From positions 3,665,001-3,729,000 of the forward strand of contig NZ_CP031396.1 in assembly GCF_003363755.1 (NCBI RefSeq): a stretch of 64,000 bases of DNA. The letters run 5' to 3'. The number at the start of each line of letters is the position of its first letter. Within the stretch, counting starts at the first letter, position 1. Made by a program: the position numbers and the translations under genes. Of the stretch, positions 31,183 to 40,010 are shown in pieces. The stretch is from Pseudomonas protegens (lineage in GTDB: Bacteria; Pseudomonadota; Gammaproteobacteria; Pseudomonadales; Pseudomonadaceae). The notes beneath the pieces were generated by a model. It had not been told where the DNA came from. It saw nothing but the letters and a program-made list of their open reading frames with translations, and did no database searches.

Positions 31183-32220
31183 ATGTCCTTATCCATTCCC
31201 TTCATTCCCCGCCTCGGCAAACTGGCCACGGCCATCGGCCTGGGTTTCAGTCTGCTGGCCGGCAGCCTGGTGGCTCCCTCGGCGGCCCATGCCGAAGGCG
31301 AGATCCGCATCGCCGAACAGTTCGGCATCGTCTATTTGCTGCTCAACGTAGTGCGTGACCAGAACCTGATTGAAAAGTACGGCAAGCAAGAGGGCATCGA
31401 CATCAAGGTCGACTGGACCCAGCTGTCCGGCGGCGCAGCGGTCAACGACGCGTTGCTGTCGGGCTCCATCGACATTGCCGGAGCCGGCGTCGGCCCGCTG
31501 TTGACCATCTGGGACCGCACCCATGGCCGGCAGAACGTCAAGGCCGTGGCGTCCTTGGGCAACTTCCCTTACTACCTGGTGAGCAACAATCCCCAGGTCA
31601 AGACCATCGCCGACTTCACCGAGAAGGACCGCATCGCGGTGCCGGCGGTGGGCGTCTCGGTGCAGTCGCGCTTCCTGCAATACGCCGCGGCCAAGCAATG
31701 GGGCGACCAGGAATTCAATCGCCTGGATAAGTACACCATCGCCGTGCCGCACCCGGACGCCACCGCCGCGCTGATTGCCGGCGGCACCGAGCTGACCGGG
31801 CACTTCTCCAACCCGCCGTTCCAGGATCAGGCCTTGGAGAACCCCAATGTGCACGTGGTGCTCAACACCTACGACCTGCTGGGCCCGAACTCGCCAACGG
31901 TGCTGTTTGCCACCGAAAAATTCCGCAACGACAACCCCAAGACCTACAAGGCCTTCGTCGAAGCCCTGGCTGAAGCGGCCGAGTTCGCCCAGAACGACAA
32001 AGGCGCGGCCGCCGACACTTACATCCGTGTGACCAAGGCCAAGATCGACCGCGCCGCGCTGCTGAAGATCATCGACAACCCGCAGTTCGAATTCAGCGTG
32101 ACGCCGAAAAACACCTACCCGCTGGCGGAGTTCCTGCACCGCGTCGGCGCCATCAAGAACAAGCCGCAGTCGTGGAAGGACTACTTCTTCCAGGACGCCA
32201 AACCGCTGCAAGGGAGCTGA
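31183..32220 (+). CDS. ABC transporter substrate-binding protein (NMT1/SsuA-like)
   Basis: 345 aa. Signal peptide to about residue 37 (APSAAHA|EGEIRIAEQFG). The mature protein shows the two-lobed NMT1/SsuA/TauA pattern, with the IDIAGAGVGPLL and GNFPYYLVSNN stretches typical for sulfonate, nitrate or thiamine-precursor binding proteins. It would deliver a small anionic ligand to the permease. Start at 31183 has AGGAG 6 nt upstream; an open frame back to 31033 overlaps the dioxygenase and is ignored. Gap to the dioxygenase is 26 nt. Confidence 0.9.
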   Translation: MSLSIPFIPRLGKLATAIGLGFSLLAGSLVAPSAAHAEGEIRIAEQFGIVYLLLNVVRDQNLIEKYGKQEGIDIKVDWTQLSGGAAVNDALLSGSIDIAGAGVGPLLTIWDRTHGRQNVKAVASLGNFPYYLVSNNPQVKTIADFTEKDRIAVPAVGVSVQSRFLQYAAAKQWGDQEFNRLDKYTIAVPHPDATAALIAGGTELTGHFSNPPFQDQALENPNVHVVLNTYDLLGPNSPTVLFATEKFRNDNPKTYKAFVEALAEAAEFAQNDKGAAADTYIRVTKAKIDRAALLKIIDNPQFEFSVTPKNTYPLAEFLHRVGAIKNKPQSWKDYFFQDAKPLQGS

Positions 32221-32225
32221 CAGTC

Positions 32226-33086
32226 ATGAACGCCCCCTTGCCAGGCCACACGGCCAGCAACCCCACGGCCATCACCGAAGCCCTGTTGGCGGTGGATCAA
32301 GTCAGCCTGGAATACCGCACCCCGCAGCGCGTGGTGCGGGCCACCCACCAGGTGAGTTTCGAAATTGATCCGGCCGATCGTTTTGTCCTGCTGGGGCCTT
32401 CGGGCTGCGGCAAGTCGACCCTGCTCAAGGCGGTGGCCGGGTTCATCCAGCCTTGCGAGGGCGAGATTCGTCTGCAGGGGCGGCCCGTCAGTCAGCCTGG
32501 GCCGGATCGCATCGTGGTGTTCCAGGAGTTCGACCAGCTGCCGCCCTGGAAAACCGTGAAGCAGAACGTGATGTTTCCCCTGCTGGCGTCGAAAACCCTC
32601 GGCCGCCGCGAGGCCGAAGAGCGTGCCCTGCACTATCTGGCCAAGGTCGGCTTGGCGGCTTTCGCCGATGCCTATCCACACACCTTGTCCGGTGGCATGA
32701 AGGCTCGGGTGGCGATTGCCCGGGCCTTGGCCATGCAGCCGAAGATCCTGCTGATGGACGAGCCCTTCGCGGCCCTCGACGCCCTGACCCGGCGCAAGAT
32801 GCAGGAGGAGTTGCTGCTGCTCTGGGAGGAGGTGCGCTTCACCTTGCTGTTCGTCACCCACTCCATCGAGGAGGCGCTGGTGGTGGGCAATCGCATCCTT
32901 TTGCTGTCGCCGCATCCGGGGCGGGTGCGGGCGGAAGTCCACAGCCACCAGTACGACCTGCAAAGCCTTGGCGGCGTGGCTTTCCAGCAGACGGCACAGC
33001 GTATTCATCGCTTGCTGTTCGATGAAGGCCAGGGGCCTGACACCGAAACCGAGCTGGATTTCGCCGATATCCGTATCGCCTATTGA
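32226..33086 (+). CDS. ABC transporter ATPase (TauB/SsuB-like)
   Basis: 286 aa. Walker A GPSGCGKST, signature LSGGMKARVAIARALA, Walker B ILLMDEPFAALD and H-loop VTHSIEEAL are all present. The ATPase falls in the nitrate/sulfonate/taurine importer group. Start 32226 has GGGAG nearby and follows the binding-protein stop by 5 nt, so it is cotranscribed. The C-terminal extension after the H-loop is normal for the group. Confidence 0.93.
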   Translation: MNAPLPGHTASNPTAITEALLAVDQVSLEYRTPQRVVRATHQVSFEIDPADRFVLLGPSGCGKSTLLKAVAGFIQPCEGEIRLQGRPVSQPGPDRIVVFQEFDQLPPWKTVKQNVMFPLLASKTLGRREAEERALHYLAKVGLAAFADAYPHTLSGGMKARVAIARALAMQPKILLMDEPFAALDALTRRKMQEELLLLWEEVRFTLLFVTHSIEEALVVGNRILLLSPHPGRVRAEVHSHQYDLQSLGGVAFQQTAQRIHRLLFDEGQGPDTETELDFADIRIAY

Positions 33087-33119
33087 GCCGTCAGGCCACC
33101 GTTGAACGAGGAACGCCCG

Positions 33120-33986
33120 ATGAGCCAGTCATCCCCCGTGCGCGAAGAATACGAAGTTGTCCTGCAACCCTTGCTGCAAGTCCCGCTGGAACGAGAGCTG
33201 CCCCTGGGCCAGCGACTCTGGCAACAGGGCTGGCTGCGCAAGGGCCTGATCCTGATCCTTTTGGCGCTGCTGTGGGAGGCCGTGGCCCACTACCAGAATA
33301 ACGACCTGCTGCTGCCCAGCTTTGTGCAAACCGCCAGCGCCCTGTACCAGGGCCTGCTCAGCGGCGAATTGCTGGGCAAGGTGGGCATTTCCCTGGTGGT
33401 GCTGCTCAAGGGCTACCTGATCGGTATCGTCCTGGCGTTTGCCCTGACCACCCTGGCGGTGTCGACCCAGTTCGGCCGCGACCTGCTGAGTACCCTGACC
33501 TCGATGTTCAACCCGTTGCCGGCCATTGCCCTGTTGCCCCTGGCGCTGCTGTGGTTCGGCCTGGGGCAGAACAGCCTGATTTTCGTGCTGGTGCATTCGG
33601 TGCTCTGGGCCCTGGCCCTGAACACTTACGCCGGGTTTCTCGGCGTCTCGGAAACCCTGCGCATGGCCGGGCGCAACTACGGCCTCAAGGGCCTGCGCCT
33701 GGTGCTGTTCATCCTGATCCCGGCGGCGCTGCCGTCGATCCTGGCCGGGCTGAAGATTGGCTGGGCCTTCGCCTGGCGCACCTTGATCGCTGCTGAGTTG
33801 GTGTTTGGCGCCACCAGCGGCAAGGGCGGCCTGGGCTGGTACATCTTCCAGAACCGCAACGAGCTGTACACCGACAAGGTCTTTGCCGGGCTGGCGGTGG
33901 TGATCCTTATCGGCCTGTTGGTGGAGAACCTGATCTTCGACACCCTGGAGCGCATCACGGTGAAACGTTGGGGCATGCAACGCTGA
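33120..33986 (+). CDS. ABC transporter permease (TauC/SsuC-like)
   Basis: 288 aa with about six TM helices, beginning near residue 42, and the BPD_transp_1 EAA-type loop (AGRNYGLKGLRLVLFILIPAALP region) that contacts the ATPase. Start ATG 33120 has GAGGA 7 nt upstream; the frame can be extended to TTG 33102 but that codon has no good site. Last gene of the importer operon, 33 nt after the ATPase. A REP pair follows. Confidence 0.92.
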   Translation: MSQSSPVREEYEVVLQPLLQVPLERELPLGQRLWQQGWLRKGLILILLALLWEAVAHYQNNDLLLPSFVQTASALYQGLLSGELLGKVGISLVVLLKGYLIGIVLAFALTTLAVSTQFGRDLLSTLTSMFNPLPAIALLPLALLWFGLGQNSLIFVLVHSVLWALALNTYAGFLGVSETLRMAGRNYGLKGLRLVLFILIPAALPSILAGLKIGWAFAWRTLIAAELVFGATSGKGGLGWYIFQNRNELYTDKVFAGLAVVILIGLLVENLIFDTLERITVKRWGMQR

Positions 33987-34014
33987 GCTACCTCGTCCGC
34001 CAGCCCCCCCCGAC

Positions 34015-34098
34015 TGTAGGAGCTGGCTTGCCAGCGAAGGCGTCCTCAAGGGCGAGGCAAGGTTTTGAAGGCCCATTCGCCGGCAAGCCGGCTCCTAC
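34015..34098. repeat. REP pair after the importer operon
   Basis: TGTAGGAGCTGGCTTGCCAGC and, inverted about 40 nt later, GCCGGCAAGCCGGCTCCTAC. Same paired layout as at 29970-30035. It fills most of the gap between the permease gene and the LysR gene. Confidence 0.85.
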
Positions 34099-34204
34099 GC
34101 GGGTAGTGGGTTCACGGGTAAGGATTGATCTCTCTCATTTTCCTCGGCGCCAAGCCTGCTAGCATTGCGTCTGGATCATCCCTGATCAGTCATGAGTGCT
34201 TGGT

Positions 34205-35131
34205 ATGCAACTCCCGGATATGAACCTTCTGGTCGCCCTCGATGCCCTGCTGGATGAGGGCAGCGTAGTCGGCGCCGCACGACGCATGAACCTCAGCCCA
34301 GCGGCGATGAGCCGGACCCTGACGCGGATTCGCGAAGCCCTGGGCGACCCGGTGCTGGTGCGTGCCGGGCGTGGCCTGGTGCCCACCCCCAAGGCCCTGG
34401 AGCTGCGCAGCCAGGTGCGTGATCTGGTGGAGCAGGCGGCGCTGCTGTTTCGCTCGGCGGACCAGGTCGACCTGTTGTCGTTGCGGCGGCGCTTCAATGT
34501 ACGCGCCAACGACTTTTTCGTCGGCGTCTATGGCGGTCGCCTCATCGACACCCTGGAGCGTCAGGCGCCTTTGTGCGAGCTGCGCTTCGTGCCGGAAGGC
34601 GATGGCGATGACGAGGCCCTGCGGGAGGGGCGGATCGACCTGCGGATCAGCAACACCCGGCCCCTGACCCCGGAAGTGAAGGTGCAGAACCTGTTCACCA
34701 CGGCCTTTGTCGGCCTGGTGCGTGAAGGCCACCCATTGTTGGACGAAGACATCACCGCCGAGCGTTTTGCCGCGTTTCCCCATATCAGCATGTCGCGTCG
34801 AGGCATTGCCCGTGGGCCGATCGATACGGCGCTGGCGGAGCTGGGCCTGGAGCGTCGAGTGCCGCTGATTGCCCCGGGCTTTCACGCCGCCATGTTCATG
34901 CTGCCGGATTCGGACCTGATCCTGCCGGTGCCCCAGGAAACATTGCTCAGCGTCTCGCGCCTGGGCCTGCGTCTGCGCTCCTTTGTCCTGCCGATTTCCC
35001 TGCCGACCCTGGTCCTGACCCAGGCCTGGCACCCCCGCTACGACAAGGACCCGGCGCACAAATGGTTCCGCGAAACCCTGCGCAGCTCCTGCCAGGCCAC
35101 CTGGCAAGAAGCCCAGCCGACCTCCTCGTAG
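34205..35131 (+). CDS. LysR-family transcriptional regulator
   Basis: 308 aa. N-terminal winged HTH (about 5-62): LLVALDALLDEGSVVGAARR then NLSPAAMSRTLTRIREALGD. The C-terminal effector-binding domain has the periplasmic-binding-protein fold. ATG 34205 is chosen; GTG 34196 in frame adds three residues. It lies between the importer operon and an EmrAB-type efflux operon, all on the same strand, so its target is not settled by orientation. The efflux operon is the nearer promoter. Inducer unknown. Confidence 0.9.
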   Translation: MQLPDMNLLVALDALLDEGSVVGAARRMNLSPAAMSRTLTRIREALGDPVLVRAGRGLVPTPKALELRSQVRDLVEQAALLFRSADQVDLLSLRRRFNVRANDFFVGVYGGRLIDTLERQAPLCELRFVPEGDGDDEALREGRIDLRISNTRPLTPEVKVQNLFTTAFVGLVREGHPLLDEDITAERFAAFPHISMSRRGIARGPIDTALAELGLERRVPLIAPGFHAAMFMLPDSDLILPVPQETLLSVSRLGLRLRSFVLPISLPTLVLTQAWHPRYDKDPAHKWFRETLRSSCQATWQEAQPTSS

Positions 35132-35192
35132 GCGCCGGCTTGCCGGCGGAAGCGGTCTTGATGGCCTCTTCGCTGGCAAACCAGCTCCTACG
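35127..35192. repeat. REP pair overlapping the lysR stop
   Basis: CGTAGGCGCCGGCTTGCCGGC at the lysR stop and the inverted GCTGGCAAACCAGCTCCTACG about 25 nt later. The stop codon TAG of the regulator lies within the first palindrome. Confidence 0.8.
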
Positions 35193-35307
35193 GTCAATAG
35201 GTTTAATTGTTGCGTCTGGTGCACTTATAAAGTGTCAATAAGTCAGTTTTCGTCAGTGCTGGCTGTTCATAAACTGCTCTGGTTTTCTTGTCTGGAGCAG
35301 TATTTCC

Positions 35308-36852
35308 ATGAGTTCTCTCGCTGTCGCTGCGCCCGCTTCGGTTGAAGCCGCCAGCAAGCCGGCAGCCATTGCCCCACCGGTCTTCGGACCGCGAATCATC
35401 ATCGGCCTGGTGGGTGTGCTGCTGGCGGTGCTGGTTTCCGGTCTCAACGACATGGTGACCAAGATCGCCCTGGCGGATATCCGCGGCGCGTTGTTCATCG
35501 GCTTCGACGAAGGCACCTGGCTGGTGGCTTGCTACTCCGCCACCTCGGTGGCGGCCATGGCTTTCGCGCCCTGGTGCTCGGTGACCTTTTCCCTGCGGCG
35601 TTTCACCCTCTGCGCCATTGCGCTGTTCACCCTGCTGGCGGTGCTGTGCCCCTTCGCCCCCAACTACCAGAGCCTGTTGCTGCTGCGCACTCTGCAAGGC
35701 CTGGCCGGGGGCGCGCTGCCGCCGATGCTGATGACCGTGGCCCTGCGCTTCCTGCCGGCCAACGTCAAGCTCTACGGCTTGGCCGGCTATGCCCTGACTG
35801 CCACCTTCGGCCCGAGCCTGGGCACGCCCCTGGCGGCACTGTGGACCGAGTACGTGGGCTGGCGCTGGGCCTTCTGGCAGGTGGTGGCGCCCTGTCTGCT
35901 GGCCATGGCGGCGGTGGCTTACGGCCTGCCTCAGGACCCGTTGCGTCTGGAGCGTTGCAAGCAGTTCAACTGGCGTGGGCTGCTGTTGGGCTTCCCGGCG
36001 ATCTGCATGCTGGTGATCGGCATTCTTCAGGGCAATCGCCTGGACTGGTTCGAGTCGCCGCTGATCAGTGTGCTGCTGGTCGGCGGGCTGGTGTTGCTGG
36101 TGCTGTTCATGATCAACGAATGGTCGCAGCCGATTCCCTTCTTCAAGCTGCAGATGCTCGGCATCCGCAACCTGTCCTTCGCCTTGCTGACCCTGGCCGG
36201 GGTGCTGGTGGTATTGACCGCAGTGATCATCATCCCGTCGGCCTACCTGGCTCAGGTCCAGGGCTATCGACCGTTGCAGACCGCGCCGGTGATGCTGGTG
36301 ATGGCCTTGCCGCAACTGCTGGCCCTGCCCCTGGTGGCGGCCCTGTGCAACCTGCGCTGGGTCGACTGCCGCTGGGTGCTGGGGATCGGTCTGGGCATGC
36401 TGGTGCTGTCTTGCCTGGGGGGCACGCACCTGACCTCGGCCTGGATTCGTGACGATTTCTATGGGCTGCAATTGCTGCAGGTCTTCGGCCAGCCGATGGC
36501 GGTGCTGCCGTTGCTGATGCTGTCCACCGGCAGCATCACGCCGGTGGAGGGGCCCTTTGCTTCGGCCTGGTTCAACACCGTGAAAGGCCTGGCGGCGGTG
36601 ATCGCCACCGGGGTGCTGGATGTGCTCACCACCCACCGTTTGCATTTCCACTCGACGATGCTGGTGGACAGCCTGGGCAATTCGCCCCTGGTGGACGACC
36701 GGGTGCCCGGGCTGGCTCAGCGCCTGCACCAGCAAGCCGTGGTGCTGACTTCCGCCGATCTGTATTTCTGCATGGCAGGGGTGGCCGCTGCGCTGATCCT
36801 GCTGATTTTCTGGCTGCCGACGCGGATCTATCCACCGCGGGCGCCCACTTGA
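35308..36852 (+). CDS. MFS efflux transporter, DHA2 (EmrB/FarB-like) family
   Basis: 514 aa with about 14 predicted TM helices, typical of the DHA2 drug:proton antiporters. It keeps the family-type segment LLLLRTLQGLAGGALPPMLM. It is followed by its own HlyD adaptor and outer membrane factor, which makes a tripartite pump across both membranes. Start ATG 35308 is preceded by GGAG about 10 nt upstream. First gene of the operon. Substrate unknown; organic anions, fatty acids and phenolics are common for relatives. Confidence 0.9.
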   Translation: MSSLAVAAPASVEAASKPAAIAPPVFGPRIIIGLVGVLLAVLVSGLNDMVTKIALADIRGALFIGFDEGTWLVACYSATSVAAMAFAPWCSVTFSLRRFTLCAIALFTLLAVLCPFAPNYQSLLLLRTLQGLAGGALPPMLMTVALRFLPANVKLYGLAGYALTATFGPSLGTPLAALWTEYVGWRWAFWQVVAPCLLAMAAVAYGLPQDPLRLERCKQFNWRGLLLGFPAICMLVIGILQGNRLDWFESPLISVLLVGGLVLLVLFMINEWSQPIPFFKLQMLGIRNLSFALLTLAGVLVVLTAVIIIPSAYLAQVQGYRPLQTAPVMLVMALPQLLALPLVAALCNLRWVDCRWVLGIGLGMLVLSCLGGTHLTSAWIRDDFYGLQLLQVFGQPMAVLPLLMLSTGSITPVEGPFASAWFNTVKGLAAVIATGVLDVLTTHRLHFHSTMLVDSLGNSPLVDDRVPGLAQRLHQQAVVLTSADLYFCMAGVAAALILLIFWLPTRIYPPRAPT

Positions 36853-36866
36853 ACGAGAAGGTTTTT

Positions 36867-37937
36867 ATGACGATCCAGAGCAAAGACAAAATCGCCGTCG
36901 CCGTGGCGACGGTAGCGGCCCTTGGCGTGCTGGCCTATCTGGTGATGCCGGGCCTGTTCGGCCGCTCCAGCGAGCAGAGCACCAACGACGCCTTCATCGC
37001 CGCCGACTACACCCTGGTGGCGCCGCGGGTGGCCGGGTTCATCAAGGAAGTGCTGGTGGAGGACAACCAGCAGGTCAAGGCCGGTCAACTGCTGGCGCTG
37101 ATCGATGACCGTGACCTGCGGGCCGCGGCCCAGGCGGCGGATGCCGAAACCCTGGTGGCCCAGGCCCAGTTGCAGAACGCCCGGGCCACCCTGGACCGGC
37201 AGGGTTCGGTGATTGCCCAGGCCCAGGCGGCCCTGGGAGCGGCCCGGGCCGAAATGGCCTTTGCCGAGCACGAACTCAATCGCTACAACCACCTGGCAGG
37301 GGTCGGCGCCGGCACGGTGCAGAACGCCCAGCAGGCCAAGACCCGCATCGACCAGGCCAGTGCCCGGCTGGCCACGGCCACTGCGGCCCTGGCGGCGGAG
37401 CGCAAGCAGGTGGAGATCCTCACTGCCCAGCGTGATGCGGCCGAAGGCGGCCTGAAGCGGGCCCAGGCAGCCCTGGAAATGGCCAGCTACGAGCTGTCCT
37501 ACACGCGCATCGTCGCCCCGGTGGACGGCATGGTCGGCGAGCGCGCGGTACGGGTTGGCGCCTATGTCACTCCCGGCAGCAAGATCCTCGCCGTGGTGCC
37601 CTTGCAGCAAGCCTATGTGCTGGCCAACTTCCAGGAAACCCAGCTCACCGCGATGCACGCCGGGCAGGCGGTCGAAGTCCGGGTCGACAGCCTGGGCGGC
37701 GAAACCCTGCATGGCCGCGTCGAGAGTCTGGCCCCGGCTACCGGCGTGACCTTCGCCGCAGTCAAGCCGGACAACGCCACCGGCAACTTCACCAAGGTGG
37801 TGCAGCGCATCCCGGTGAAGATTCTCCTGGACCCCAACCAGCCCATGGCCGAGCGCCTGCGGGTCGGCATGTCGGTGGAAGCCAGCGTGGACACCCACAG
37901 CTCCACCACCCGTGCCCGCGAGGTGACCCAGCGATGA
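36867..37937 (+). CDS. EmrA-like membrane fusion protein (HlyD family)
   Basis: 356 aa. Single N-terminal TM helix (about 9-29), NDAFIAADYTLVAPRVAGFI as the entry into the lipoyl domain, a long coiled-coil hairpin (about 80-205, Ala/Gln rich), then IVAPVDGMVGERAVRVGAYV and a beta-barrel domain. ATG 36867 has GAGAAGG upstream; the frame open from 36849 is ignored. It couples the MFS pump to the outer membrane factor. The end overlaps the next gene by ATGA. Confidence 0.92.
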   Translation: MTIQSKDKIAVAVATVAALGVLAYLVMPGLFGRSSEQSTNDAFIAADYTLVAPRVAGFIKEVLVEDNQQVKAGQLLALIDDRDLRAAAQAADAETLVAQAQLQNARATLDRQGSVIAQAQAALGAARAEMAFAEHELNRYNHLAGVGAGTVQNAQQAKTRIDQASARLATATAALAAERKQVEILTAQRDAAEGGLKRAQAALEMASYELSYTRIVAPVDGMVGERAVRVGAYVTPGSKILAVVPLQQAYVLANFQETQLTAMHAGQAVEVRVDSLGGETLHGRVESLAPATGVTFAAVKPDNATGNFTKVVQRIPVKILLDPNQPMAERLRVGMSVEASVDTHSSTTRAREVTQR

Positions 37938-39430
37938 GTATCGAGCGGCAGATCCAAGAGAGTTCGTTGCCAAGGCGCCTTTCGTGGCGCCCTGCATTGC
38001 TGGTGCTGAGCCTGCTGGCGCTGGGCGCCTGCAGCGTCGGCGCGGATTTCCAGCGGCCCCAGGCGACTCAGGTCCAGGCCTGGTCGGCCCCTGCACAGGC
38101 TGCCACCAGCCAGGCGGTGGACAGTGCCATGCAGGAGCGCTGGTGGGAGGTGTTCAACGATCCACAACTGTCGGCCCTGAGTCGCCGCGCCCTGAGCGAC
38201 AACCTCGACCTGCAACTGGCCAGCAGTCGTTTGCAGCAGAGCCGGGCGGCGCGCCAGGTGATCACCGCCGAGCGCTACCCGAGCACGGCGGCCAATGGCG
38301 GCTACGGGCGCAAGCGCAACACTGGCGAAGGCTTGAGCGACCCCTCGGGGAACAACGGCAAGTCAGCCTTCAATCTCTGGGAAGCGGGTTTTTCCGCTGC
38401 CTGGGAGCTGGATCTGTGGGGCCGGGTCCGGCGTGAGACCGAGGCCGCCGACGCGACCCTGGAAGTGGCGGAGAACGACCGGCGCGGGGTGCTGCTGTCG
38501 GTGCTGGCGGAGGTCGCTCAGGACTACATCCAACTGCGTGGCGTGCAGAGCACCCGAGCCGTTACCGAGCAGAACCTCGAGGTTGCCCGGCACAGTCTGA
38601 AACTCTCGCAACTGCGCCTGGCCGATGGCGTGGCCACTGACCTGGATGTGGCCGAAGCGGCGGCCCAGGTCGCGACCATCGAGGCCCGGCTGCCGGAGTT
38701 GCAGCAGCGTCAGGCACAGTTGATCAACGCCCTGAGCCTGCTGCTGGGCGAGCCGCCCCAGGCCCTGCATCAGGTGTTGGCCAGTGACGTGCCGGTGCCC
38801 CAACCCCCGAGCCAAGTGGCCATCGGCCTGCCGTCGCAGCTGGCCGAACGCCGCCCCGATATCCGCCAGGCCGAGGCACGGCTGCATGCCGCGACGGCCA
38901 GCATCGGCGTGGCCAAGGGGGATTTCTATCCGCGCATTACCTTGTCCGGCAACTTCGGTTCCCAGGCCCTGCAATTGGCAGATTTTGGTTCCTGGAGCTC
39001 CCGCCAGTTCGGCATCGGCCCGCAGTTCAGCCTGCCGCTGTTCGACGGTGGTCGTTTGCGCGGCATGCTCCAGTTGCGCGAGGCCCAGCAGCAGGAAGCG
39101 GCCCTGGCCTATCAGCAGACCGTGCTGCGGGCCTGGCACGAAATCGACGACCAGTTGAACCGCTACAACGCCAGCCAGCTGCGCCGCGACAGCCTGGCCG
39201 AAGCGGTGCGGCAAAATCAGATCGCCTTGCGTACCGCGCAGCAGCAATACGTCGAAGGAGTGGTGGATTTCGTCAACGTCCTGACCGTGCAGGGCGCCTT
39301 GCTGGCCACCCAGGAGCAACTGGTGGAAAGCTCGGCGGGGGTGTCCCTGTCCATGGTCGGTTTGTACAAGGCGCTGGGGGGAGGCTGGGAGTCGGTGTAT
39401 CCGCTGCACGCCGCCAGTCAGGGGCACTGA
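37934..39430 (+). CDS. NodT/OprM-family outer membrane efflux lipoprotein
   Basis: 498 aa. Signal peptide with lipobox LGAC (Cys at about 33), then GADFQRP and two OEP repeats. The second repeat contains the usual LAERRPDIRQAEARLHAATA motif and GDFYPRITLSG. It forms the outer membrane channel of the preceding MFS/HlyD pump. ATGA overlap with the adaptor gene indicates coupled translation. Confidence 0.93.
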   Translation: MSIERQIQESSLPRRLSWRPALLVLSLLALGACSVGADFQRPQATQVQAWSAPAQAATSQAVDSAMQERWWEVFNDPQLSALSRRALSDNLDLQLASSRLQQSRAARQVITAERYPSTAANGGYGRKRNTGEGLSDPSGNNGKSAFNLWEAGFSAAWELDLWGRVRRETEAADATLEVAENDRRGVLLSVLAEVAQDYIQLRGVQSTRAVTEQNLEVARHSLKLSQLRLADGVATDLDVAEAAAQVATIEARLPELQQRQAQLINALSLLLGEPPQALHQVLASDVPVPQPPSQVAIGLPSQLAERRPDIRQAEARLHAATASIGVAKGDFYPRITLSGNFGSQALQLADFGSWSSRQFGIGPQFSLPLFDGGRLRGMLQLREAQQQEAALAYQQTVLRAWHEIDDQLNRYNASQLRRDSLAEAVRQNQIALRTAQQQYVEGVVDFVNVLTVQGALLATQEQLVESSAGVSLSMVGLYKALGGGWESVYPLHAASQGH

Positions 39431-39460
39431 AAGCCTTTTTGCCTGGATTGAGAAAAAAGT

Positions 39461-39482
39461 GTAATGATAATTGCTCTCAATC
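39461..39482. promoter_or_regulatory. Candidate Fur box before the fecI-type gene
   Basis: GTAATGATAATTGCTCTCAATC matches the left half of the Fur consensus (GATAATGATAATCATTATC) well, the right half less so. TGATAAT could also serve as a -10 element. Location directly before an iron-starvation sigma factor gene supports iron repression. Confidence 0.6.
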
Positions 39483-39500
39483 ATGTGTGCAGTTTCATTC

Positions 39501-40010
39501 ATGGAAGCAACCACTGACGGTAACGCCCAGCTCCATCGTCTGTATCGAGATCATCACGGTTGGCTGCAGAGCTGGTTGCGCAAGCGCCTGGGCGATCGCG
39601 AGCATGCGGCGGACGTGGCGCAGGACACTTTCCTGCGCCTGTTGCTGTCGGGGCGCTTTCCCGGGCAGCAGGAAAGCCGCAGTTACCTGGCGCAGATCGC
39701 GCGCAATCTGGTGATCGACCAGTGGCGCCGGTTGCGCATCGAGCGCGCCTACCTGGAAAGCATCGCCCACCTGCCGGAACCCCAGACGCCCTCCCTGGAA
39801 AGCCGCGCACTGATCCTCGAAACCCTGATGCAGATCGACGCCATGCTCGATCGCATGCCGGACAAGGTGCGCCAGGCCTTTGTCATGTCGCAGTTCGAAG
39901 GGCTGGGTTATGCCCAGATTGCCGAGCGCCTGGAGGTTTCTGTCAGTTCGGTGCAGAAGTACATGATCCGTGCGATCCAGGCTTGCTATCAGGTGCTTTA
40001 CGAAGAATGA
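39501..40010 (+). CDS. FecI-type ECF RNA polymerase sigma factor
   Basis: 169 aa. Sigma region 2 (LYRDHHGWLQSWLRKRLGD, then HAADVAQDTFLRLL) and region 4 (VRQAFVMSQFEGLGYAQIAE, SVSSVQKYM) are clear. ECF sigma factors of this group drive their cognate TonB-dependent receptor gene when the receptor binds its siderophore. ATG 39501 is preferred; ATG 39483 is in frame but sits on the Fur box and probable promoter. Neither has a strong ribosome site. The ATGA overlap with fecR and the receptor gene downstream complete the module. Confidence 0.92.
   Translation: MEATTDGNAQLHRLYRDHHGWLQSWLRKRLGDREHAADVAQDTFLRLLLSGRFPGQQESRSYLAQIARNLVIDQWRRLRIERAYLESIAHLPEPQTPSLESRALILETLMQIDAMLDRMPDKVRQAFVMSQFEGLGYAQIAERLEVSVSSVQKYMIRAIQACYQVLYEE

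Noticed and set aside
34205..35131. Assigning the LysR gene as regulator of the dioxygenase/importer operon
   Set aside because: It lies downstream of that operon, separated by a REP pair, and directly upstream of the efflux operon; sequence alone does not decide the target.
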